Below, piece by piece: positions 10,523-20,874 of a stretch of 64,000 bases of DNA. The stretch is taken from positions 684,609-748,608 of the forward strand of contig BCIM01000005.1 of the NCBI GenBank assembly GCA_039545315.1, in the 5' to 3' direction. The notes below the pieces were generated by a model. The model was given only the letters and a program-made list of their open reading frames with translations. It ran no database searches and was not told the origin of the DNA. A program made the translations under genes and the position numbers. Origin of the DNA: Kondoa malvinella. Lineage: Eukaryota > Basidiomycota > Agaricostilbomycetes > Agaricostilbales > Kondoaceae. Every line of letters starts with the position of its first letter. Positions within the stretch are counted from its first letter, which is position 1.

Positions 10523-10898
10523 GCAGACAGATATAATGGGAGCCGCCCTCACCTGCCTGTATTGCAGCTGGTCCCCTGAATTTACAGCAAACAACACGAT
10601 TCGACGGGCCAGATAGATCTCGACAAGGACAGCAAAGAGCGCACTGAGAGAGCAAGCACTGCCGGGATTTACTGCAGATGTTGTCGTTCCATCGTTGACC
10701 CATCGCTATCTCATCGTTGACCCATCGATATAGCCATGGCAATTCGCAAAAGTTTTTGACATTAGGTCGCTCAGAATCAGCTGTAGCAGCTTGTAAATAG
10801 CTGCAGAGGACACGTAGAGCCTGCTGATCAAGTTCTTGCTATAGAGAGACTGTCAAAGAGGATTGTGACGCGAGTCCTGGCGTGTGTCCATTTTTGTG
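10440..10898 (-). repeat. Dispersed repeat, copy 3 (inverted)
   Basis: The complement of this stretch matches copy 2 over its full length and copy 1 over the part above about 10578. The lower part (10440-10522) is the coding 3' end of membrane gene B; the rest would be its 3' untranslated region. The repeat therefore looks like a duplicated gene end rather than a classic transposon. An internal tandem pair lies at 10690-10730. Confidence 0.75.
10690..10730. repeat. Two-unit tandem repeat of about 21 bases
   Basis: The phrase catcgttgacccatcg occurs twice in direct succession, separated by ctatct. Copies 1 and 2 of the dispersed repeat have only a single, diverged version here, so the duplication is specific to copy 3. 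Confidence 0.8.
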
Positions 10899-11075
10899 CA
10901 TAATGAGTCCACTTGAGCGTCTTCAGTTGTACGGCCGGTCAACGGCCTATTGTTGAGTGCCGACAGTTTGCTCAGAACATGGCAAAGCCTCAATGACTGG
11001 CTGCAGTGGGACAAGCGACCTCTTTATTTAAATCTTGTTGTGAACCGCGAGACCCGATACCCTTAAGTACAGTGT

Positions 11076-13508
11076 ATGACAGCGCAGCATGGATCTCCAG
11101 TTACCAACTCAAGTACTCTTTTGGAGAATTCCAGCGAATACAGCGACGAAGCCAGTCTCTACACAACTACTCGCGACGATGAGGCGGCTCTGAATCTCCA
11201 CAAAGAAGATTTCACTGTATTTGCATGCCTCGGTGATCTTTTGGACGAGCTCGAGCAGCGCGAATATCCAGCAGGCGAGCGTCAACTCGTCCCTGAACTC
11301 CGTGAGACAGCATCAATACTGTCGCAAGTGCACGAGTTGGGACAACTCAAGGCTGTCAATAGTCAGGCTGCACCAGTAGCTCATCCAGAGCGCGAATTCT
11401 TCACCGAGCTCGAGAAGCTCGCTGACATATGCCATCCGGTGAGCTGTCTTCCGAAAGAAGCGTGTCCCGGCCAGCTGAATATCATACAATGGGTAGATTC
11501 AGCCCGCTGAAAACTCAAGATTCTCAATCAAAGATCTTTATGCGAAAGACTTCGTTTCGGAAACACATCTTTCCAAAGCGAAGCGGAAACCCGACGGTGT
11601 CATCTGTCCACCGTCTGATAAGCGGCCAGATTGGTTCAGCTTCTCTGGTGTGTGCGAATTGTCGGGCGAGAGAGTAGCTTCTTTGGGGAACCGAGCGACT
11701 ATCAGCAAAGCAGAACTAGTCGACTCGAGCCCAAAACATAGGATAACCATGAGCCAGAAGCAAAGCCGGTTGCTGTACAACGTCTCGCTGGAGCTGCGTC
11801 ATCATCCTCTCAGCTACAGTGCCTTTGGATTTGCATATAACAAAGGCCTGTTCACCTTCATTGCCTTCACCAGAAACGACGTCTTGCTTTATGAAATCAG
11901 CGAGTGCTTCTCTTCTCTCTTCTCTTTCCACAAAGTCCTAGAAGGCATCCAGTTCCTTCGTTGTAACGCAGAACAGCTTTTCACAATCAGCCAAGCCGCC
12001 TTACGGAATAACTTTCAGCGGTCTTCTGGCAATGCTGCTGCTCTTCTCGATCCGACGCAGCTCGCTATGCCAAACATCGTGCAGTATCGCGCTTTTGGGC
12101 GATCGTCCGCTATTTTCAAGCCCGGCAATAATCGTGTCATCAAAGCAGTGTGGCTGCCGCAATCTCAAAGCTATCATGAAGGCCGGCGACATGACAAGGC
12201 GAAAGAGATCGAAGTCATGCAGTATGTTCGCGAACATATAGAGCCGGAATACAAGAACCGCATACCAGAGCTGTTTGGCTATGCCGATTGGAGAGCTGTA
12301 GATGTGAGAATGGTAGAGGGAAGAGCAGACGGGACTGTGAGGGACGACAGGCGGCATCTTTGGTTGATTGAGATGGAAGAAGGCTCTCCCGTCGTCTGCG
12401 GAATCCTCAAGACTGGGAATGAGTTGGCTTGCTTCCTTCTCGACTCTTCTAAGAGTACAGTGAAACCCTTCAAGCTGTGACGAGGCTTCTTACACGGTGA
12501 TTGTCTACAGCATTGGACGCGATGCATGCTACTGGTGTAGTTCACCGAGACCTCTCGCGCGGAAACCTCATGATGCGAAAAGATGCTTGTCGCGCATTCG
12601 TCATCGACTATGATAACGCCCGTCATTTCAATGTTGAATCAGGCACATATGGCGAGACCGATGACCCGTTGGACACACGGCAGAAATGCTCTTTGACCGT
12701 ACGCGAGCGCTTCGATCTCGTTTCTGCCTGAGCCAGATCTGACGCGTGGACGCAGATCACTCGCGACGCAGTTCCCTTTGCCGTCTTTACTTTTGGTCGA
12801 GATTGGCGATATCAGTTTCATGTTCGCCAGGAAAAAGAATCTCTTTCTTACGTTCTACTTCATGTTGTTGGCATCACCCTTGTTGCTCAAGAATCAGCAG
12901 CTAAGAAGAAGCAGACCTCCAGATCTACCACAAGACTAGAACAGCTCTCACGGACTAGAACTGAATCAGCATCATCAATATCCGAGAGTGGGCCAGTGAC
13001 TAGATCGAGAAGTTCAAAGAGCCAGAGCTCATATGCCTGTGCTGCCTCATCTTTCCAAATGGACTCCGTTGTTGAAGCCCTCCCGGCTTCCTTCTCGGCA
13101 TCTGTTGGCGGTCCTTCCACAAGTTTGCCAGAGTCCGAAACTTCAAAGAAACCAAATTCTCGTGATACCAGCTCGATTCAGCAAACAGACATCTTCAATA
13201 CTAGCACTAAGATTCAAACTCAGGAATTGCTGTTGGCAGATGGTCTCAAGACTGGGAGCGAGAATTGGTCAAACTTCGGGATTCTGAGACTACAATTGGA
13301 GAAAATCCAGAGTTTACAGTTGCAACCAAACTTGGCGTCTGGATTGAAGGACGCTCGTGTGACTGGGGGCTTTTGCGATCTTCTCGAATGGTGGGGGAGC
13401 CGCAGTTGTAGGGTAATTCCTAGCGATGAGGAACGTGCTGTTTGGCAGAAGTGGGCAGGCTACGAAGGGGTCCGCTTCTTTGCACGAAATAGGCAGGCGC
13501 AATGCTGA
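11076..13508 (+). CDS. FunK1-like fungal protein kinase
   Basis: Four exons (11076-11438, 11497-12454, 12511-12698, 12756-13508) join in frame to about 753 residues, with a layout like fungal FunK1 kinases. An N-terminal region of unknown role precedes a kinase domain with RRHDKAKEIEVMQYVREHIE (N-lobe helix), the catalytic loop VVHRDLSRGNLMM (HRD and Asn present), and VIDYDNARHF, where DYD stands for the metal-binding DFG. The later segment RYQFHVRQEKESLSYVLLHV matches the family's H-x-x-x-x-x-E-S-x-x-Y-V-L helix. The intron 12455-12510 removes an in-frame TGA. A Ser-rich C-terminal tail follows. A further 62-nt intron (13470-13531) could splice to an alternative end at 13732. Substrate unknown. 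Confidence 0.75.
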
Positions 13509-13732
13509 CTGCTTCTCTTCTTCGGTTGCAGTGCTTTATCCGGCGCAAACCTCCGTCAACGGGCGAAGCAGCAGCAGCAGCAGAAATGCAGTCTATGCAG
13601 GAAGGCAAGAATGGAATCCTGGTTGCTCAAGCCAACAGCGACTACACCAAGTCAAATACGGAGCTCAACGACAAGCTTGACGAACTCGTAAGGAAGCTGG
13701 CTCAGATCAGCTCCGAAGAGATTTTCGCTTGA

Positions 13733-14134
13733 TGATTCGCGCGTGTGCTGGCTCAGTGGAACATTCGCGGTGAGTTTACCGTCACGATGAGCAGATTTCT
13801 GTCTTATATTCTTGATTACTGCTTGTTCAGTCTCTCTTTCTCACCTGCTTTCTGCTATTTTTATGCCGCTACCATTTTACGACTAAGAAACCCTCGTCAA
13901 TGCAGCTTAGCAAGGCCTGGAGTCAACTGTAGCATCAGGATTGGCTGTTTCGCGATTCCATTCAGCAACAGTTTTTGTTGGATCTAAGTCAGGGTTCGTA
14001 TGGAGTCTGCGCCGGCAATGTTTCCTGTCTCGGTAGCTTTCAGTGGCTTTGGATACCAACCTCACTCTTTCCTCACGCTATGGGTCTGAGGGGCATCTCT
14101 AAAACTACAAGATAGCACTGCCCGCCGTTTCTCG
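13733..14134. other. Intergenic
   Basis: About 400 bases lie between the FunK1-like kinase and membrane gene C. Open frames here are short and show no domain. It presumably holds the 3' end of one gene and the promoter of the next. Confidence 0.5.
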
Positions 14135-14935
14135 ATGGTCTGGCTCTTGACCATTCCCCGTTCGCATTACTACCGCTGCTGACCGGCTATTAGACTCCCT
14201 CTCTTTTAATCAGTGCTATTTCCGCCCTGGTAGCGTTTCCAACTTGCAGAATGGCCCCGGATGTCATCTTCTTGGCTTATGAGTCTATCAATCCGCTACG
14301 CGAACGAAGGGGAAAGAAAGACGACGAAGGGGAGGAGGAAGCGGCAGAGTCGACACGTCTCTTCGGAGGAGGCAGCGAATGGTCCCTGAATGAAGAAGGC
14401 GAGCCGTACTCGTGCAAAGATCTCAAAAAGGCTGTCAAGGAATTCAAGAAAGCAGAGAAGGCAGAAGGCAAAGAAGATGAAGAAGCAGGGGAAGGAGACG
14501 ATTCAGAAGAGAACGAGCAGGCGGAGAGCGATTCCGAAGGTAAGTTGCATAGCGTTTGAATTAAGAGGCTGATTTGGTCAGTAACTAGAATCATCCAGTA
14601 TAGACCTGGATGGCTATGCGAATAGCTGGAAGAGTGCGGAGATCAAGTGGATAGGGCCTGAAGGAAAGAAGAACTCGGTCAAGCCAGAAGATTATATGTG
14701 CGTTCAATTATGATGAAACTCGCTTCTTCGTTTAAAAAGGTCTCTCAGCCTGCAAATATCCGCGATAGCAGCTGCGATAGGCATTGTTATCGTCCTCCTG
14801 GTTCTCTACATCGGCTGTCTTCATGCTAAGGCAAAGAAAACTCCGATTGAGCGAGAAATCGAAGATGGCCGCAGCCGGTCTGGGTCGCGCGATTCGTATC
14901 AAAAACGTGGACCTCCGCCGAGATACACTGAGTAA
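14135..14935 (+). CDS. Single-pass membrane protein C (family A/B/C)
   Basis: The proposed exons are 14135-14137 (ATG alone), 14194-14539, 14589-14697 and 14749-14935, giving about 214 residues in phase. The ATG-only first exon is inferred: it would supply the start for a signal-peptide-like stretch (SLLLISAISALVAF) that otherwise has only an upstream stop; if wrong, translation starts at 14251 (MAPDVIFLAYESINP). The outer part is strongly acidic and Lys-rich (EFKKAEKAEGKEDEEAGEG), then carries the family signature YANSWKSAEIKWIGPEGKK. The membrane span (AAAIGIVIVLLVLYIGCL) follows the last intron and the tail ends PPRYTE. Clear paralogue of B. Function unknown. Confidence 0.62.
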
Positions 14936-14967
14936 CAATCGGACGAATGCAAAGGCCAGCCCTGCAT

Positions 14968-17191
14968 CTAGGCAGGCAACGTAATTGCGTAAAGCTTGAT
15001 ACATGAATCTGCTCCAGCAGTTGCAATCTCATTGTCTTTTACCCATTCGACTCCAGTGACGCCTCCTAAATGCACATTCTTGATTGCTAGTTTGCGCATC
15101 GGTTTCGCGATAGACCAGACATAGACATTCGAGTCGAGCGATCCAGATGCAGCGTACATTGAATCGGCTGACCAGGTAATGCAGTTGATTTTAGCCGAGT
15201 GGAAAACCCATGAGTTGATCTTGGCCTGTGAAACCATGTTAGGTCAAACCACACAGATAATGATAAAGGTGGACTGACTTCTAGCGCCTCAGTGTCATAC
15301 ACCAAAATCTTGCCTGCAGAGTAGCCAATAGCCTATTATACAAATCAGTTATGATCACAAAGTGCTGAAAAAGCTACTCACAAGCCACTTGCCATCTGGC
15401 GAATACGCAAGCGCGCTGACAGCTCCGCCTGCATTGAGCTCCTTGCTCTCTTCCTTCAATTCCCTTGAGTAGAAGCTGATGCTACCGCTTTCGCTTGCGA
15501 CAGCTACTTTGGCGCCAGCGACAGAGTAGCTCATAGCGACCGGCGTATCTTTGAGTGAGATAGAAGCAGTTTTTGACCCATTTGTGTGAGCTTGGAGGTC
15601 TTTTACAGTCAGGAGAAAGGTGGTGCCGTTTTGATCGCAAGCGAGTGACTTTGGCAAGGAAGCTGTAGAATAGAAGTTTGATCTGCGAATGCTAAGCTAT
15701 ACGATCCACAACAGCAGAGGTCGCTCACTGGAATTTAGGTCCTTTGCTATCTACGAAGCGCATAGTGTCGTCCATCCCGGCAGTACAAACTGATTCGGCT
15801 GAAGCGGGCTGCACATCGATAATTTGACTGGAATGACCAGAACCAGAAGCTGGTATGCATTCTCCGCTTGTAGCATCGTACGAGTTGCATCGGCCATCAT
15901 AAGAGCCCGAGTAGAGCGTTTTGCCAGATGGGGAGTTGAGTGAGGTCAGGCAGGTGATACTTCGTTGATCTGTGTGGACAAAACTTGAGCTAGAAGGCCA
16001 GCGAAGCGGCTTCGCTTAGTACTCACGACCCTAAGACGGAATCAATTCAGTGCCAGGTGATGTAGGCAGCTAGACACATGACTCACCGAAAGCACTCGCG
16101 AAACCTTGCTCTCCCTCTTGTCAATGACATTCAGATCACCACTGGCTGAGACAGAAACAATCGTCTCCCCAACCCAGCACAAGCCAACTTGCTGTCCACC
16201 AACAGAATCACCTTTGCCCAAATCCCACTTCATAATCTCCTTCTGACTCAAAGTATCCCAAAGCCTACATGTCCCATCCGCAGACGCGCTAGCCAAAGTG
16301 GTATTATCGCTCGACCAAGCACAAGCGAAGATCGATCCTTCATGCCCACTCAAAGTCGCCGTCAGATCACCAGAGGTCCCATCGTAGATAAAGATCTTCC
16401 TATCCGCACCAGCAGAAGAGAAGAAGGCGCCATTAGGCGAATAAGCGACGGAATGAACGAAAGAAGTGTGCTGCTTGTGCACGCGAGAGAATTTGAACGG
16501 TACGCCGGTGAGATGGACTACGCCATTGTCGTCTGAGCCTGTCACTGCACGGAACGGGCGATTCTGACGGACAGAGACGGAGTTGATGGGTTTCGAATGG
16601 CCAGAGATTTCTCCAACCGAGTTGCCTCTGCAAGCGAGGAATTGAGCGAGAGTCGGTATAGTAGAAGAGAAACATACGAGTCAAATGTGAAGGCATTGCC
16701 AAACTTCTCTTTGCCTTCTCCAACAGCGATGATGCGTGTTTCACACCCTTTAAGAGGGTCAGCAAGGTCAGGCAGCACTTGAAGCTCGCTTACATGCAAG
16801 ATCATTGACTCGACCACTGAGCGCTTTCACCTCGTTCTTCAACACAGGTTCGTCCGTCGTTCCCTTACGCGCCGGCGTTGCATCCCAGACCTGATTGAAA
16901 GTTATGGACTCGACCTCCGTGCGTCATGAGTCGAAATCTCACCTTGACGGTACCAGACACATCCGCCGAAGCGACATAATGACCATTTGGGCTCAAAGCA
17001 GCGACAGTCGTCTCTTTGGTGTGCGCGTAAGTGAATGTTTTGGTCGGGTCGTGCAAGTTTCGAATGATGATTGCTTTCCCGTTGGCATAAATGACGCTGT
17101 CGTCTCCAAAAGCATTGATCTTTAAGCTTGTGCCACGCGCAGGTGCAGAAGGAGAAGGCGCAAAGACCGCCCGACGAGTAGCTGTTGCCAT
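14968..17191 (-). CDS. AIP1: Actin-interacting protein 1 (WD40)
   Basis: This multi-exon minus-strand gene encodes a WD40-repeat protein of the AIP1/WDR1 family, which works with cofilin to disassemble actin filaments in the cytosol. The N-terminus (MATATRRAVFAPSPS) leads into successive WD repeats: SPNGHYVASADVSGTVKV, RVHKQHTSFVHSVAYSPNG, LSGHEGSIFACAWSSDN, and the closing VFHSAKINCITWSADSMY. Two seven-bladed propellers are expected for the family, and the repeat order and spacing agree. The C-terminal segment (TAGADSCIKLYAITLPA) is typical of the last blade. The start at 17191 is the first Met and is followed directly by coding sequence. Confidence 0.9.
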
Positions 17192-17826
17192 GATCGTTGC
17201 TGCTGGACGACGTCAAGCCTGCTGTCTGCTGATTAGGAATATACCATTGTGTGCAACTGACTCTGCCTCTGAAGCTTGCGCTGTGCTGCGCTGTGCTTTC
17301 TCTCTGTTGTACTCGAACAGATCTTCTGGCTTCCTCTTCCAAGATAGTTTTAGTCAAAGCATCCCGTCTCTCCTCTTGATGTTTAATGTCCTCTTGGTAT
17401 CGGCCTCAGCTTACTGGTCCCAACATTCAAAGGGTCATCAGTCTGCCAGCCAAATACTGTTCATCAACGAGACAGCACGATGCGTTGTGCGTCCTGTGCC
17501 CAGATGCCAGTCTTTGAGTGCAACAAGTCTGTCATATCGTAAAGGGTTATGCGTGGTCCATGAAGGTACATCCAGCTGTAGATCTCTGAGCGATTGGTGC
17601 AAAGAGATGCATTTCGGCGCTTCGATTGGCTCTGCACCGTGAGGAAAGCGCTGCACAGGAAGCAAGCGGCCACCTGCAGCAGATAGAGTGAGTTTGATCT
17701 GCAAGCCAAGAAGATTTTCCTTGTATTTCCCTTCTTTCACTCGCAGCGTCACTCATTTGCCAACACGTTTCATCTTTCAGTGCCGCAGCTAATTCAATTT
17801 TCCTGTCTCGAACCATCACGCACACC
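17192..17826. other. Intergenic, divergent promoters
   Basis: This 635-base gap lies between the AIP1 start codon (minus strand) and a small gene on the plus strand. Several open frames cross it on both strands, but none has a recognisable domain or good splice context. I see no gene. Confidence 0.45.
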
Positions 17827-18178
17827 ATGGGTTTCGGCACTACTTTCGCTCTCGTCTATGGCTATTCCATCCGCACACCTACGTTGTTACAAGCGGCCAA
17901 GATTTGGACAGAGGACAAAGCTGGTTATCTCTCGATGGGCATCGCGATTGCTCGTCATTCTCAAGAGAAGTTGCATTGTGAAGGAAAGAAGACCAGCTTG
18001 GCTTCTTTGCCTGTTATTGAGGATTCGGGAAGCGGTTTTGACGTCAGATGAAAAGTGGCTTGAAGGACCGTGCCTCTGCTGCGATCCTAGTGCAATCGCT
18101 CACGCCTTCGACGAGGGAGAACGAGATCCGGGGGACCTAACAGAAGCAGGGAGTCTGTTCCGTGTTCGCTAAACGTTT
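17827..18178 (+). CDS. Small hypothetical protein
   Basis: I do not recognise this protein. From the Met at 17827 it reads MGFGTTFALVYGYSIRTPTL and continues to a TGA at 18049. A possible 48-nt intron with a GTCAGA donor and CCTAG acceptor would bypass that stop and add an Arg-rich tail ending near 18178. It has no membrane span or signal peptide of the usual kind. The start lies in a fair context (caccATGG). Confidence 0.4.
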
Positions 18179-18449
18179 AAGACTACCTGATGACTCAATT
18201 GCTTGATCATCGACAAGGGTCTCTTGCTTGCCCTTGCTTGTGCGACGACGCAAGTCAAGTCAGCGGAAGTAGACTGCTGCTGCGCAACGCTCACACGACC
18301 CTTCGAGAGACCCGCTAAGCACATCGTTTTCGAGCTTTCAAGTCATTATCTTCGCTCGCACCTCTATACCTGGAGCACCCAAGGACCGAACGCACATGAC
18401 GCTTCCAATTTCGCTGACCCCGAGGTCGAGCTAGAATTGTCTCATCATG

Positions 18450-20671
18450 ATGAGACTTGGCTTACGCTCCTTCCGACTGTTGCCTCGCTTTCGACCATCA
18501 GCGACACTTCTTCTTCTGCCTCACAGACCTACCAGACCTATCCTATCGACTAAACATCTGCGATCTGTTCGCGCACAATTCTGCTCGAACACTGCCTTTA
18601 GTCAACTCGAGATAGAGGAAGACTACTATTCAACAATGTCGATTGAAGACCTTCACAACATCAACGGTATCCAGCCTTTGCTGGTCCTCCAAGCTGGCGA
18701 AACCCATGAGGTTCAAGGGAGCGGTTCGAGCGTATATCAGCTCAAAGCTCATGATGAGTGCGCTGCTGTCACCTCGTTCGCTTTGACTCTCTCATCACGC
18801 TCCTCTCCCAGTCACTATGTTTGGTGAGCTCTTTGAATGTGCTAGTATACGCGTCTAAGTGGATCTGCATGTGCAGCTCATGCGTAAGTAAGCAGTATCG
18901 TTCCGTTGCATCCTCTTATTTCGCTCGCAGCCTGCCTGGAAGATGCAAAAAGGGGCACCTGTCGATGGGAGAACGTCAGCTTTCAGAATTAGCCTCAGAA
19001 CTTCTAGCTGAAAGCACCTATTGTAGCTGCAAACATCTTCGAGCAGCTTTGGGTGATGAGGTACTGCGCATCTTGCCAAGAACGCGGCGGACACTTGCTG
19101 ATGCTATCGTAGTATGAAGACGCTCGTTTGACTGCCAAAGGTGTGGAAGTGGGGGCGAAGAAAGCTGCTCCGAAGAAACGCAAAGCCAAAGCGGATGACA
19201 AAAGTGCAGAAGCCAGCACCTCGAAAAAAGCCAAGACGGATGAAGTTGTTGCTCCTGATTTGCTACTCGGTCAGTACCAAATGTGGGTGTAAGGGTTGAG
19301 CTCAACCTACTACCTAGCCAACAAGTTTGACGTCGAAAAGATGAAGCCTGATCCTACCAAGTTCTGGGTGTCTGAAAAGGTACATCCGCTCTCACCTGTG
19401 CAATCATTGCTGACGAGTGCTTCCAAGCTTGATGGCGTTCGCGTGTGTGCGGCATCTTCATCTCCTTTGACCTTCGCTTTGGCTGACTGAACTGGAATCA
19501 GTCTGGGATGGCAAGGTGAATTATCTTGCATCACTTCAATCTATTTGAGCACATCTAATGGGAAAGGTGCAGAAACTCATCTCGAGATTGGGCAATGTCT
19601 TTCACGCTCCTGCTTCTTTTGTCGAACGTAAGGCTTTCAACCAGATCATGGTAGCTTTGCTGAAGAAGACATAGTGCTCCCTCGCAACGAGACTTTGGAC
19701 GGAGAGCTGTTTCTCAGGTAGGTTGATCTCTGTTATACAACGCCTCTTACCTTATCTGCCGAAACAGACGAAATGCCTTCTCCGACACCATCTCGATTGT
19801 CCGAGCTGGTGCTTCGCAAAAGTGGCCTACCATCACGTTCATGGTCAGTTGGATTGTCTTTATGCTCTGTGGGGCAAGCTGAGCGCAACCAACGAGGTTT
19901 TCGACATTCCATCTCAAGCCACTTTGACTTTTGAAGAGCGCAATCGGCATCTGAAGAAGCTGTTCCCAGATGCGCCTATGTTTAAGCTAGGAGAACAAGT
20001 CGAAGCTAAAGGCAAAGACAACATCACTCTGGTCGACCGTACGCTCGTTTGCTTATTTGTCCGAATATGCCTAATCTATTGACAGACATCAAATGCACTG
20101 GACCTGATCATCTTCTTTCCATGCTCAAGAAAGTCGAAGCTGTCGGTGGTGAAGGTTTGATGATGCGTAAGGAGAAGTCAAAGTATGAGGGCAAACGAAG
20201 CGCGACTTTGCTCAAAATCAAAGTGGGTCATTTACAAATGTGCATAGCTCGGTGCTGACATGATCCACACAGACCTTCTACGATGCTGAAGCCAAAGTCA
20301 TCGGGTATGAGCCAGGTGAGCTTTGCCTCCGTTCTTGCCTTCCAGTGCTAAAGTTTCTGGTCAGGCAAAGGCAAGTACAAAGACATGACGGGCAGCCTAA
20401 GATGCAAGATGGAGTCTGGCAAGATCTTCAACGGTATGTTACCCTAGCTGTGCTACTGTCTCGTTTCTGAGCACTCTTAGTCGGATCTGGCATGAATGAC
20501 GAACAACGCAAAGTACCGCCTGCTATCGGCTCTATCGTCAATTACCGGTTTCAAGAGATCACCAAGGATGGCATTCCACGCTTCCCCACATTCATTGGCG
20601 AGGTGATTGACAAGACTGAAGCGAAAGATGCGGTATTGCCCTCGAAGGCGGGAGAGGATGAAGAACCCTAA
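18450..20671 (+). CDS. ATP-dependent DNA ligase with SWIM zinc finger
   Basis: About a dozen short exons encode a DNA ligase that seals nicks using ATP. The N-terminus (MRLGLRSFRLLPRFRPS) is Arg-rich and lacks acidic residues for about 50 positions, as in mitochondrial leaders; a second Met (MSIEDLHN, near 18636) could give a non-mitochondrial form. Next comes a SWIM zinc finger: HYVCSCPAWKMQ, then GRTCKHLRAALG (C-x-C...C-x-H). A basic linker precedes the nucleotidyltransferase domain: FWVSEKLDGVRVFWDGK (motif I, catalytic Lys in KLDG), ISRLGNVFHAP (motif Ia/RLGN), LDGELF, VGGEGLMMRK (motif IV), SATLLKIKTFYDAEA (motif V), and the OB-fold segment GKIFNVGSGMNDEQR ending PRFPTFIGE. It resembles the small PBCV/kinetoplast-type ligases, not Cdc9. 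Confidence 0.88.
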
Positions 20672-20874
20672 GCTGAAGGGACGGGACATTTCCGCAGTGT
20701 AAAATAGATGCTCCAAGAGAACAGTGCAAAGTTTCGGCAGCGACACTTGTACTTGTTCCGCAACAATTCACTTGTATCTACTCATTGATATGGCAATCAG
20801 GCAAAAAGCGAAGGCAGAAAACGAAGCAAGGCAGCAAGTCTTCTTGAACAGCTCGCAAGCACTGCCATCGCAAG

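Noticed and set aside
12498..12500. In-frame TGA just before the kinase catalytic loop, suggesting a pseudogene
   Set aside because: A 56-nt intron at 12455-12510 with a GTACAG donor removes it and keeps the frame.
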